Source: Brevibacterium sp. JSBI002
GTDB taxonomy: Bacteria; Actinomycetota; Actinomycetes; Actinomycetales; Brevibacteriaceae
Assembly: GCF_026013965.1 (NCBI RefSeq)
Contig: NZ_CP110341.1
Span: 1,922,001-1,986,000 of the forward strand
Length of the DNA: 64,000 bases
Direction of reading: 5' to 3'
In this document: one piece after another, positions 10,305 through 18,788 of the stretch
Layout of the letters: every line of letters begins with the position of its first letter
How positions within the stretch are numbered: position 1 is the first letter of the stretch
Made by a program: the position numbers and the translations under genes
The notes under the pieces: generated by a model
Told to the model about the DNA's origin: nothing
The model's input: the letters and a program-made list of their open reading frames with translations, nothing else
Database searches by the model: none

Positions 10305-11480
10305 TCAGTCGAAGCTGTCGGGCACCAGTCGGCGGCGCATCTGCAGGAAATACGGTTCCTTCGATTCCGCATATGTTCTTATCATCTGCCCGTTCGTGCC
10401 GCCCGCAGCCTTGGCTTCGGCCACACGGTCTCTCTTCAACTCGAGGTAACGGTCCCGCTCCCCCGTGTCCGCGATGAGCAGGTCACGGAATGCGCGGGCG
10501 AAGCGCACACCGACCGAGTCCGCGGTGCGCACATGCAGATTGACGGCGCGGCCGGGGTCCGTGTTCGCGTGGAACCATTTCCCCTCGGTCGACTCTTCGC
10601 CGAGGTGGTCGCTCATCTCGGCTCCCGGATAACCGAGTTCGGCCAGTCGGGGTGCCAGCTCCCTGGCGGCGGTGAGATCGAGGACGAGGAGCTGCAGATC
10701 GATGACGTCCTTGGCGGGCAGTCCCGGCACAGAGGTGGAGCCGATATGTTCGACGGCGAACTTCTCGCCCGTGCCGTGTCGCAGCTTTCTGATCGCTCTC
10801 TGCGCGTCACCGATCCAGTCGGCATCCGCGGGATCGACGAGTTCGAGGGCTGCCTTCGGTGCCCACTGCCCGGACGAGAGATTGGCGGCGAAGGGGCGGA
10901 TCCGGGATTCGATGAGCCGGGCGACCGCGGCCCTCGTCTCTTCGACGGGACCGGAGTTGTCGATGGTGACATCGCAGGCTGCTCGGCGGGTGTCGTCATC
11001 GGCTTGGCGGGAGATCCGTGCGGCGGCGTCGTCGCGGCCCATTCCGCGGGAGTCCATGAGCCGCTGCAGGCGCACCTCGGCGGGCACGTCGACGAGGAGA
11101 TTGAGGTGGTAGGCCGGTGTCATGTCGTTCTCGACGAGCAGCGGAACGTCGTGGACGACGATCTCGGCGTCGGCGTGTCTGGCGAAGTGTTCGGCGGTGC
11201 GGTCGCGGATCGCCGGATGCATCAGGCCGTTGAGCCGTGCTGTGTGGTCGGAATCGACGAAGGCTGCCGCGGCCAGTGCCGGCCGGTCGAGCGAACCGTC
11301 GGAGTGCAGCACTTGCGGCCCGAAGGCCTCGGCCAGTTTCTCGAGCAGCGGCTGTCCGGGTTCGACGACTTCGCGGGCGATCCTGTCGGCGTCGACGAGC
11401 ACTGCCCCGTGTTCGACGAGCATTGCGGACACCGTTGACTTTCCGGCGCCGATTCCGCCGGTGAGACCGATTCTCAGCAT
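10305..11480 (-). CDS. coaE: Dephospho-CoA kinase fused to a GrpB-like (UPF0157) domain
   Basis: The N-terminal half (about 1-195) is dephospho-CoA kinase, the last step of CoA synthesis: P-loop GGIGAGKST (residues 8-16), VDADRIAREV, and HDVPLLVEN. The C-terminal half (about 205-391) is a GrpB/UPF0157 nucleotidyltransferase-like domain with EHIGSTSVPGLPAKDVID. The same fusion is known in Mycobacterium CoaE. The 391-residue length is therefore normal for Actinobacteria, not an artefact. ATG 11480 has TAAGAT 6 nt upstream, overlapping the stop of the preceding membrane-protein gene, so coaE can be transcribed on its own from a leaderless start. Confidence 0.95.
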   Translation of the reverse strand: MLRIGLTGGIGAGKSTVSAMLVEHGAVLVDADRIAREVVEPGQPLLEKLAEAFGPQVLHSDGSLDRPALAAAAFVDSDHTARLNGLMHPAIRDRTAEHFARHADAEIVVHDVPLLVENDMTPAYHLNLLVDVPAEVRLQRLMDSRGMGRDDAAARISRQADDDTRRAACDVTIDNSGPVEETRAAVARLIESRIRPFAANLSSGQWAPKAALELVDPADADWIGDAQRAIRKLRHGTGEKFAVEHIGSTSVPGLPAKDVIDLQLLVLDLTAARELAPRLAELGYPGAEMSDHLGEESTEGKWFHANTDPGRAVNLHVRTADSVGVRFARAFRDLLIADTGERDRYLELKRDRVAEAKAAGGTNGQMIRTYAESKEPYFLQMRRRLVPDSFD

Positions 11481-11486
11481 GGGATC

Positions 11487-11492
11487 ATCTTA
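11487..11492 (-). promoter_or_regulatory. coaE -10 hexamer overlapping the upstream stop codon
   Basis: TAAGAT on the minus strand lies 6 nt before ATG 11480. Its first three bases are the TAA stop of the upstream membrane-protein gene. Confidence 0.4.
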
Positions 11493-13316
11493 CTGATCCA
11501 GTCGGTACACCCGCACTCCCTCCTCGGCGAAGATCGGATCTCCGACGGCGGCATCGAGGAATTCCGCATAGTCTCCGTCACCTCCCGGCAGGAGCGGAGC
11601 TTCGGGGGCGAGGACGATGAAGTCGACCCCGGTCTCCCTCAGTTCGGCGATCGCCGACGCGACTTCCGGGCTGTCCGCGCGCGGCATGGGCTCACCGTCG
11701 AAGACGGAGCCGTGCAGGAGTTCGTCGAGGGCATCCTCGGGGGCGGAATAGGTCACCGGCGATTCAGGGCTCGAACCGATGAAGTAGCCGCCGGTCTCGC
11801 GGTAGCGAAATCCGCTGACCGACTGCCACACCATGGCTTCGTCGGCGTGGGGCTCAGCCCATGCCAGGGGGCGGGGGAAGGTCTTGACGACGGATCCGGC
11901 GGGGACCACCTCGGCGATGGAGTGCTCGTAGAAGTCCGGAACTGTCACCTCATGGGCGGTCTGCGGAGCGGGGAGGATGGCAGCGGCGGCGAGGACGAGC
12001 AGGATGAGGAGGGCGCGGGCGCGAAGCAGCTTCCGGTGGTTCAGCGCCCACTGGAGGCCGATTCCGAGCACGGCGAAGAGCGCGATCGTCGAGTGGAGGA
12101 CGAGCCGCATGGGCAGGATGTTGTTGAGTACGGGGATGGCTTCGATGAGCGCGAACGGACCGGTCTCGAGGGCGATTCGGCCGCCGAGGAGAATCGGTGA
12201 GCCGAGTGCCAGCAGGCCGACGAGGATGCCGGTTGCCGCGGCGATGCGCACCGGCACCTCGTGTGCGGACCGTTGGGCGAGGCCGAGAACGATGAGCACA
12301 GCCGCCGCCAGTGCTGGTGCGCCGACGTAGGCGCCGAGTTCGGCGGGGTCGATCTCCATGATTCGGGGCAGAGGAGGCACTCCGGAACTCAGCCAGGCCG
12401 GGGCAGCGGGCAGGATCGGGTCGAGCAGGTCGGTGTTCCATACTCCGTGTGGGCGGATCGCGCCCTGTGGGGCGTTCGGTCCGGACATGGTCACCAGCAG
12501 CGGTATCGCACACAGCATGGCGATGCAGCCGGCGACTGCGGAACCGAGTCCGAGGGCGACCCATGACCGGGCGCGGTAGAGGCGGAGTCCGAAGACGGCG
12601 AGGCTGGCCAGGAAGCAGAGTGCGGCGAGGAAGGTTCCGGCCAGAACTTCGGTGGAAACGTAGAACTGGAAGCCGAGGAGGAGCCCGAAGCCTCCTCCGA
12701 TCAGCCACAGGCGACGGCTGCGCAGCAGTGAACGGCCGGGATCCGCCTGTATCGCTCGGCCGAGGTCGAGGAGCGCGAGGATCGCCCAGGCGGTCAGGGG
12801 CGGAGTGACGATATAGGCGAGGTTCGGATGGCCGCCGAGCTGGGCGATGACATAGCTGGAGAAGCCGACTCCGGCAGCGGCCATGAAAGCGGGCAGGCGG
12901 GCGAGGAAGCGGCGGAAGAGCACGGCTGCGGCCAGGCTGCCGAACACCGGGAAGGCAAGGATGAGGAGGTTGTAGCTCACGATGGGGCCGGCCACCCACG
13001 TCACAGGAGCGAGCAGGATCGCAAACCCTGCGAGCGAGGTGTTCCAGGCTCCGTTGACTCCCCCGCCGAGGGCGTTCATCGATTCCGTGTACAGCAGCCT
13101 CCCGGTCTGCCCCGGTCCGAATCCGAGGGCGTCGGCGAGCACCTGTGCACCGTGTCCGAGCCACCAGATGAACAGGGAGGTGTCATCGTTGGAGGCGACG
13201 ACGCTGCCGCCGGGATCGGCGGCGACGGAGCCGAAGACGGTGAGGCTGCCGACGCAGAGGATGAGGGTGTACCACAGCCAGGGGCGCAGGCGCGCCCTGA
13301 TTGCGGGGGCATACAC
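11490..13316 (-). CDS. Large polytopic membrane protein, GT-C glycosyltransferase-like
   Basis: About 608 residues with 11-13 hydrophobic segments and a soluble C-terminal region of about 140 residues. The N-terminal layout (NDDTSLFIWWLGHG near residue 47, then a loop with NGAWNTS and LLAPVTWVAGPIVSYNLL) resembles actinobacterial GT-C-fold transferases, where an acidic residue in the first external loop is catalytic. The donor and acceptor are unknown. The start is uncertain. GTG 13316 is preceded by GGGAG, but both lie inside the rpsA terminator hairpin. Longer readings would overlap rpsA. The gene is followed by coaE with a 9-nt gap. Confidence 0.65.
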   Translation of the reverse strand: MYAPAIRARLRPWLWYTLILCVGSLTVFGSVAADPGGSVVASNDDTSLFIWWLGHGAQVLADALGFGPGQTGRLLYTESMNALGGGVNGAWNTSLAGFAILLAPVTWVAGPIVSYNLLILAFPVFGSLAAAVLFRRFLARLPAFMAAAGVGFSSYVIAQLGGHPNLAYIVTPPLTAWAILALLDLGRAIQADPGRSLLRSRRLWLIGGGFGLLLGFQFYVSTEVLAGTFLAALCFLASLAVFGLRLYRARSWVALGLGSAVAGCIAMLCAIPLLVTMSGPNAPQGAIRPHGVWNTDLLDPILPAAPAWLSSGVPPLPRIMEIDPAELGAYVGAPALAAAVLIVLGLAQRSAHEVPVRIAAATGILVGLLALGSPILLGGRIALETGPFALIEAIPVLNNILPMRLVLHSTIALFAVLGIGLQWALNHRKLLRARALLILLVLAAAAILPAPQTAHEVTVPDFYEHSIAEVVPAGSVVKTFPRPLAWAEPHADEAMVWQSVSGFRYRETGGYFIGSSPESPVTYSAPEDALDELLHGSVFDGEPMPRADSPEVASAIAELRETGVDFIVLAPEAPLLPGGDGDYAEFLDAAVGDPIFAEEGVRVYRLDQ

Positions 13317-13317
13317 A

Positions 13318-13349
13318 AAGGGCTCCCGGCCTTCCGACCGGGAGCCCTT
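13318..13349 (-). terminator. rpsA terminator
   Basis: A 12-bp perfect stem (13318-13329 with 13338-13349) and 8-nt loop, 13 nt after the rpsA stop. It is followed on the minus strand by TTTGTGT. The stem carries the GGGAG that would serve the next gene. Confidence 0.8.
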
Positions 13350-13362
13350 GTGGGAGCTGTTA

Positions 13363-14847
13363 TCAGCTGCCTGCAAGCTTCTCACGCAGAGCCGCGAGAG
13401 CTTCGTCGCTGGCCAGGGTGCCCTCGTCGTTCGCCTCTTCGGAGGAGAACGATCCGGTGGCCGGAGCGGCTTCGGCAGAGCCGACGGCATCGGCTGCGGA
13501 AGCCTCGGCGTCCGCTGCGATGGCCTTGGCGACCTGCTTCTTGTGCTCTTCCCAGCGTTCCTGAGCGGCGGCGTACTGCTGCTCCCAGGTCTCGCGCTGA
13601 GCCTCGTAGCCCTCGACCCATTCGTTGGTCTCGGGGTCGAAGCCCTCGGGGTACTTGTAGTTGCCGTCCTCGTCGTACTCCTGCGGCATGCCGTAGAGAG
13701 CGGGGTCGAGGAACTCTTCGGCCTCGGGGTCGACGCCTTCGTTCGCCTGCTTCAGCGACAGCGAGATGCGGCGGCGTTCGAGGTCGATGTCGATGACCTT
13801 GACGTAGATGGTCTCGTCGACCGAGACGACCTGCTCCGGCAGATCCACGTGGCGCACGGCCAGCTCGGAGATGTGGACGAGGCCTTCGATGCCGTCTTCG
13901 ACGCGCACGAACGCACCGAAGGGAACGAGCTTGGTGACCTTGCCCGGCACGATCTGACCGATGACGTGCGTGCGAGCGAAGTGCTGCCAAGGATCTTCCT
14001 GGGTGGCCTTGAGCGACAGCGAAACGCGCTCACGGTCCATGTCGACGTCGAGGACCTCGACGGTGACCTCGTCACCCACGGTGACGACCTCACCCGGGTG
14101 ATCGATGTGCTTCCAGGACAGTTCGGAGACGTGGACGAGTCCGTCGACACCACCGAGGTCGACGAACGCACCGAAGTTGACGATGGAGGACACGACACCA
14201 GGACGGACCTGGCCCTTCTGCAGGGTCTGCAGGAAGTCGTGGCGGACGGCCGACTGGGTCTGCTCGAGCCAGGCGCGGCGCGACAGGACCACGTTGTTGC
14301 GGTTCTTGTCGAGCTCGATGATCTTGGCTTCGACCTGCTGGCCGATGTAGGGAGCGAGGTCGCGGACGCGGCGCATCTCGACCAGGGACGCGGGCAGGAA
14401 GCCGCGCAGTCCGATGTCGACGATCAGGCCGCCCTTGACAACCTCGATGACGGTGCCGGTGACAACGCCGTCGTCTTCCTTGATCTTCTCGATGTCGCCC
14501 CAGGCGCGCTCGTACTGAGCACGCTTCTTGGACAGCATGAGACGACCCTCTTTGTCTTCCTTCTGAAGGACGAGGGCTTCGATGTCGTCCCCGACCTCGA
14601 CGACTTCGCCGGGATCGACATCGTGCTTGATGGAAAGCTCACGCGCGAGGATGACGCCTTCCGTCTTGTATCCGATGTCGACGAGGACTTCGTCACGGTC
14701 GACCTTGACGACTTCGCCCTCAACGATGTCGCCATCGTTGAAGTACTTGATGGTCTCATCGACGGCGGCGAGGAAATCCTCAGCGGTTCCGATGTCGTTG
14801 ACAGCGACCTGCTTCGGCTGCACCGATTCCGGCGTGGTGGTGGTCAT
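13363..14847 (-). CDS. rpsA: 30S ribosomal protein S1
   Basis: S1 binds mRNA leaders and helps load them on the 30S subunit. The 494 residues contain four S1 (OB-fold) repeats: KVDRDEVLVDIG near 45, EVVKGGLIVDIG near 130, SIVNFGAFVDLGGVDGLVHVSEL near 215, and LVPFGAFVRVEDGIEGLVHISEL near 300. An acidic, low-complexity tail follows. Actinobacterial S1 normally has four repeats rather than the six of E. coli. The start is ATG 14847 (MTTTTPESVQ), with GGAG 11 nt upstream; the longer reading has no S1 similarity. A strong promoter is visible about 100 nt upstream and a terminator follows. Confidence 0.95.
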   Translation of the reverse strand: MTTTTPESVQPKQVAVNDIGTAEDFLAAVDETIKYFNDGDIVEGEVVKVDRDEVLVDIGYKTEGVILARELSIKHDVDPGEVVEVGDDIEALVLQKEDKEGRLMLSKKRAQYERAWGDIEKIKEDDGVVTGTVIEVVKGGLIVDIGLRGFLPASLVEMRRVRDLAPYIGQQVEAKIIELDKNRNNVVLSRRAWLEQTQSAVRHDFLQTLQKGQVRPGVVSSIVNFGAFVDLGGVDGLVHVSELSWKHIDHPGEVVTVGDEVTVEVLDVDMDRERVSLSLKATQEDPWQHFARTHVIGQIVPGKVTKLVPFGAFVRVEDGIEGLVHISELAVRHVDLPEQVVSVDETIYVKVIDIDLERRRISLSLKQANEGVDPEAEEFLDPALYGMPQEYDEDGNYKYPEGFDPETNEWVEGYEAQRETWEQQYAAAQERWEEHKKQVAKAIAADAEASAADAVGSAEAAPATGSFSSEEANDEGTLASDEALAALREKLAGS

Positions 14848-14946
14848 ATAGGTAGGGACTCCGATGGAATATTGGTCCAGATCCGGTACCCTGGCGGCAG
14901 GTCGTGTAAGTTGCCGCAAGAACCGAATCCGGTCTCGATTGCGAAT

Positions 14947-14975
14947 TTGGACTTGTATGCACAGGCGCATACGGT
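14947..14975 (+). promoter_or_regulatory. Candidate methyltransferase-gene promoter overlapping the rpsA promoter
   Basis: TTGGAC (14947-14952) and TACGGT (14970-14975), spacing 17 bp, on the plus strand. It occupies the same 30 bp as the rpsA promoter on the other strand, so RNA polymerase could not sit on both at once. Confidence 0.4.
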
Positions 14976-14981
14976 TGTCAA
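14952..14981 (-). promoter_or_regulatory. rpsA promoter
   Basis: On the minus strand a perfect -35 TTGACA (14981-14976) and -10 TACAAG (14957-14952) are separated by 18 bp. This gives a leader of about 100 nt. It is the best sigma70-type promoter in the window, fitting a highly expressed ribosomal gene. Confidence 0.7.
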
Positions 14982-15053
14982 TGCTAGCACCTTTTCAGGC
15001 GTGAATGCACGCCGCAGAGTCGAATTATCACCACCTGGGGCCACGGAGGAACC

Positions 15054-15893
15054 ATGAGCGAAGGAACTGACGGAGCCGAGGTCATCAGCGGTGGCTATCT
15101 CCCCATCGACGAAGAGGCTTCAGTCCGGGCCAATCGCAGCTATTGGGACAACTCTGCCGAGGAGTATCTGGCCGAACACGGCACGTTCCTCGGCGCTTCG
15201 GATTTCATCTGGTGTCCGGAGGGAATTCACGAATCCGATGTCCGCCTCCTCGGCGACGTCGACCGGAAGCAGGTGCTCGAGGTCGGCTGCGGTGCCGGTC
15301 AGTGCTCTCGGTGGCTGGCCGAGCAGGGCGCGATCACCACAGGTGTCGACGTCTCCGCCGGAATGCTCGAGCAGGCCTCGCGTCTGCAGCGCGAACATCC
15401 CCTGAGCACCGAGGCGACTCCCCCGACGTTCCTCCTCGCCGATGCCCGACAGCTGCCGTTCGCGTCGAACAGCTTCGACGGCGCGTTCTCCTCCTATGGG
15501 GCCCTGCCCTTCGTCAAGGACGCCGAAGTCGTCTTCGCCGAGGTGGCCAGGGTGCTGCGCAGCGGCGGGCAGTGGGTCTTCTCGACGACGCACCCGATGC
15601 GGTGGATGTTCCCCGACGTCCCCGGTGAGGCCGGGCTGACCGTCGAGTATTCGTATTTCGATCGCACTCCGTACGTCGAGCTGTCCTCGGACGGTCAGCC
15701 GGTCTACGCCGAGCATCACCGGACGATGAGCGACTGGGTCAGCCTCCTCGTCGAGGCCGGCTTCACGATCGATTCGGTGACCGAACCCGAATGGCCCGAG
15801 GAGAATCGGACCGCTTGGGGCGGCTGGTCGCCGCTGCGCGGGGCGCTCATGCCCGGCACCGTGATCTTCTCCACCACTCTGAACAAGGACTGA
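15054..15893 (+). CDS. Class I SAM-dependent methyltransferase
   Basis: A 279-residue Rossmann-fold methyltransferase. SAM motif I is VLEVGCGAGQCSRWL near residue 75, an acidic residue ends strand 2 (GVDVSAGML), motif II is LLADARQLPF, and SSYGALPFV follows (UbiE/Methyltransf_11 type). The C-terminal region has two tryptophan-rich stretches (HPMRWMFPDV and AWGGWSP). The substrate cannot be told. GGAGG sits 7 nt before ATG 15054. The gene is divergent from rpsA and convergent with polA. Confidence 0.85.
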   Translation: MSEGTDGAEVISGGYLPIDEEASVRANRSYWDNSAEEYLAEHGTFLGASDFIWCPEGIHESDVRLLGDVDRKQVLEVGCGAGQCSRWLAEQGAITTGVDVSAGMLEQASRLQREHPLSTEATPPTFLLADARQLPFASNSFDGAFSSYGALPFVKDAEVVFAEVARVLRSGGQWVFSTTHPMRWMFPDVPGEAGLTVEYSYFDRTPYVELSSDGQPVYAEHHRTMSDWVSLLVEAGFTIDSVTEPEWPEENRTAWGGWSPLRGALMPGTVIFSTTLNKD

Positions 15894-15952
15894 GGTGCCG
15901 CCCAGCCGAGCACTGAGGCGAACGCTCGGTCAAGCAGCGCCGCGCGCAGCAA

Positions 15953-16061
15953 CCTCGTTCAAGCGCCAGCTCGAATTTTGATAGGTACACGCCGCGATAA
16001 GTGGGCGCGGCCTTGATCGAGCACGGGCAGCATCGATTTCTGCGCTGGCCCTTGAACGAGG
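15953..16061. repeat. Nested inverted-repeat element between convergent genes
   Basis: A 109-bp element bounded by 17-bp inverted repeats (15953-15969 and 16045-16061) matching at 16 of 17 positions. Inside are a 6-bp pair (15969-15974 with 16017-16022) and a central 6-bp pair (15991-15996 with 16006-16011). It sits between the ends of the methyltransferase gene (+) and polA (-). It may act as a bidirectional terminator, or be a REP/MITE-like dispersed element. No coding content is seen. Confidence 0.55.
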
Positions 16062-16082
16062 AACGCTATAGCGCTCAGCCGG

Positions 16083-18746
16083 TCAGTGGGCGGCGGCGTG
16101 CCAGGAGCGGCCGGTGCCGACGTTGACGTCCAGCGGAACATCGAGTTCGAACGCCGATCCCATCTCCTCCGTGACGATCGTCTTCACCTCATCGATCTCG
16201 TCCGGACGAACGTCGACGATGATCTCGTCATGGACCTGCAGCAGCATCGGCGAGTGGAGATCCTTCAGCCGCGCGGCCACCTTGAGCATGGCGATCTTCA
16301 TGATGTCGGCTGCCGAACCCTGGATCGGAGCGTTGAGTGCGGCGCGTTCAGCCATGTCCCGCAGCTGCCGACGGTCGCTGTGCAGCGCCGGCAGATAACG
16401 GCGACGCCCCATGATGGTCTCCGTGAACCCCTTTGCCCTAGCCTGCTCGACGATGTCGTCGAGGTAGTCCTTGACGGCACCGAAGCGCTCGAAGTACTGG
16501 TCCATCAGCCCCTTGGCCTCGTCGACGCCGATCGCCAGCTGCCGGGAGAGTCCGTAGGCGGAGAGCCCGTAGACCAGCCCGTAGGACATGGCCTTGACCT
16601 TCGAACGCATCTCGGAGTCCACCTCGTCGATGCCGACGCCGAAGACCTTCGAGCCGACATAGGAGTGGAGGTCCTCGCCGTCCTTGAACGCCTGGATGAG
16701 CGCGGCATCGCCGGACAGATGAGCCATGATCCGCATTTCGATCTGCGAGTAGTCGGCGGTGAGCAGAGTCCCCTCGGCCACCTCGGGGTCGGCGATGAAG
16801 ATGCCACGGATGCGCCGACCCGATTCGGTCCGCACCGGGATGTTCTGCAGGTTCGGGTCCAAGGACGAGAGCCGTCCGGTGGCGGCCACGGTCTGCTGGT
16901 AGGTGGTGTGGATGCGGCCGTCGTCGGCAACGGTCTTGAGAAGTCCGACGACGGTCTGCTTGAGCTTCGTCGAATCCCGATAGGCCAGCAGGTGCTGGAG
17001 GAAGGGGTGTTCGGTCTTGACGAACAGTTCGGCCAGGGCGTCTGCGTCGGTCGTATAGCCGGTCTTCGTCCGCTTGGTCTTGGGCATATCGAGTTCGTCG
17101 AAGAGCACGGTCTGCAGCTGTTTGGGAGAACCGAGGTTCACCTCGTGGCCGATCGCGTCATAGGCCTCCTGCGCACTGGCTTCGGCCTGTTTCGTGAATT
17201 CGTCGATGAGGTTCGACAGTCCGGTCTCGTCGACGGCGATCCCGGTCGCTTCCATGCGCGCGAGCACGGGCACGAGCGGCAGTTCTATCTCGCGGTACAC
17301 CTGCGTCATGTTCGCGTCCTCGACGGCCTTCGCGAGCACCTCGTGGACCTCGAGCAGCGCGGCGGCGCGTTGGCCGAGCGTGGTCACGGCCGCATCGGAG
17401 TCGAGGTCGAGGGCGAGCTGTCCAGAATCGGCCTCGGGTTCGCTGAGATCGATTCCGGCACGGTCGGCGGCGATCTGGCCGAGTTCGTAGGACCGGGCAT
17501 CGGGAACGAGGAGGTAGGCAGCCAGGGCTGTGTCCCCGGCGATGTCCGTCACGGACAGTCCCATCGACTCCCAGGCTTTGATCTGCAGCTTCGAGCTGTG
17601 GAGGATGAGCGAATGCCCACCCAGGGCGGAACCGAGCGCACCGACGGCTTTCTGCCCCGCCTCGGCGAGGTCGACGACCCAGGCCTGGCCAGGTTCGGCG
17701 GAGACCGCCAGGGTCCGTGCCTGACCGTGGCCGAGTTCGAAGGAGGCGTCGGAATCGAGCGCCAGCACATCGTGGCCGGAGATCTTCGTCAGCAGAGCGT
17801 CGATGTCGACGGTTTCGATATTCGTCTCGCGTGCCGGTGCCGGCTCGGATTCGGCTCCGGCCTCGGGGAAGATCGCGGCCAGACGCTTGCCGAGCGCCTG
17901 GAACTCGAGTTGGTCGAACAGGCTCGACAGCTCGGCCGGGTCCCCTTCGCCCCAGACCAGGTCGTCGAACTTCAGTCCCAGGTCGACGTCGTCGAGGAGG
18001 CGGTTGAGTCGGTAGTTCCGCTCCACCTCGGTGATATGGTCGCGCAGCTTCTCCCCGACCTTGCCGCCGATCTTGTCGGCGTTGTCCAGCACGCCTGGCA
18101 GGTCGCCGTGGGCGGTGAGCCATTTCGCGGCGGTCTTGTCGCCGACTCCGGGCACGCCGGGCAGATTGTCGGCCTTCTCACCGACGAGTGCAGCCAGACC
18201 CCGGTAGTTCGCGGGGCTCACCCCGTATTTCTCCTCGACCGCGGCCGGCGTCATCCGGTTGAGATCGCTGACTCCGCGTTTCGGGTAGAGGATCGTCACC
18301 CGGTCGGAGGCGAGTTGGAACGAATCCTTGTCTCCGCTCATCACCTGGACGAACGAGCCGGCGTCCGTGCCCATCTTCGCCATCGTCGCCAGAGCGTCAT
18401 CGGCTTCGAACCCCTCCTTCGTCACGACCCGGATGCCCATCGCCGTGACGATGTCCTTGATGAGGTCGATCTGCGGGTGGAACTCGGGCGGAGTCTTCGC
18501 TCGGCCGGCCTTGTACTCGGGGTACTCCTCGAGACGGAACGTCTGGCGTCCGAGGTCGAAGGCCACGGCCACGTGGCTGGGCTCTTCATCGCGGAGGACG
18601 TTGATGAGCATGGAGATGAAGCCGTAGATGGCGTTCGTCGTCTGGCCGGTGCTGGTGGAGAAGTTCTCGACCGGCAGGGCGTGGAATGCCCGATAGGCCA
18701 GGGAGTGTCCGTCGATGAGCAGGAGGGATTCGTTTGAGTGACTCAC
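16083..18746 (-). CDS. polA: DNA polymerase I
   Basis: DNA polymerase I fills gaps in repair and Okazaki-fragment maturation. The 887 residues comprise a 5'-3' exonuclease domain (1-300; LLIDGHSLAYRAFHALP, FEADDALAT, GDKDSFQL, LPGVPGVGDKTA), a degenerate 3'-5' exonuclease-like domain (about 310-500), and the polymerase domain. The polymerase shows motif A TADYSQIEMRI, motif B KAMSYGLVYGLSAYGLSR, and motif C QVHDEIIVD (about 836-844). The proofreading region reads LALDSDASFELG where the catalytic DxE should be, so proofreading is probably absent, as in other Actinobacteria. GTG 18746 has TAGGCT 7 nt upstream. Confidence 0.96.
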   Translation of the reverse strand: MSHSNESLLLIDGHSLAYRAFHALPVENFSTSTGQTTNAIYGFISMLINVLRDEEPSHVAVAFDLGRQTFRLEEYPEYKAGRAKTPPEFHPQIDLIKDIVTAMGIRVVTKEGFEADDALATMAKMGTDAGSFVQVMSGDKDSFQLASDRVTILYPKRGVSDLNRMTPAAVEEKYGVSPANYRGLAALVGEKADNLPGVPGVGDKTAAKWLTAHGDLPGVLDNADKIGGKVGEKLRDHITEVERNYRLNRLLDDVDLGLKFDDLVWGEGDPAELSSLFDQLEFQALGKRLAAIFPEAGAESEPAPARETNIETVDIDALLTKISGHDVLALDSDASFELGHGQARTLAVSAEPGQAWVVDLAEAGQKAVGALGSALGGHSLILHSSKLQIKAWESMGLSVTDIAGDTALAAYLLVPDARSYELGQIAADRAGIDLSEPEADSGQLALDLDSDAAVTTLGQRAAALLEVHEVLAKAVEDANMTQVYREIELPLVPVLARMEATGIAVDETGLSNLIDEFTKQAEASAQEAYDAIGHEVNLGSPKQLQTVLFDELDMPKTKRTKTGYTTDADALAELFVKTEHPFLQHLLAYRDSTKLKQTVVGLLKTVADDGRIHTTYQQTVAATGRLSSLDPNLQNIPVRTESGRRIRGIFIADPEVAEGTLLTADYSQIEMRIMAHLSGDAALIQAFKDGEDLHSYVGSKVFGVGIDEVDSEMRSKVKAMSYGLVYGLSAYGLSRQLAIGVDEAKGLMDQYFERFGAVKDYLDDIVEQARAKGFTETIMGRRRYLPALHSDRRQLRDMAERAALNAPIQGSAADIMKIAMLKVAARLKDLHSPMLLQVHDEIIVDVRPDEIDEVKTIVTEEMGSAFELDVPLDVNVGTGRSWHAAAH

Positions 18747-18752
18747 ATGGCA

Positions 18753-18759
18753 TAGCCTA
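18753..18759. promoter_or_regulatory. Shared symmetric -10 element, polA / thioesterase
   Basis: TAGCCTA reads as TAGCCT on the plus strand and TAGGCT on the minus strand, both TANNNT. The minus reading is 7 nt before polA GTG 18746. The plus reading is 30 nt before ATG 18789, leaving room for its GGAG site. Confidence 0.45.
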
Positions 18760-18788
18760 GCGTTCGAAGCTGACTTGAAGGAGAACCG

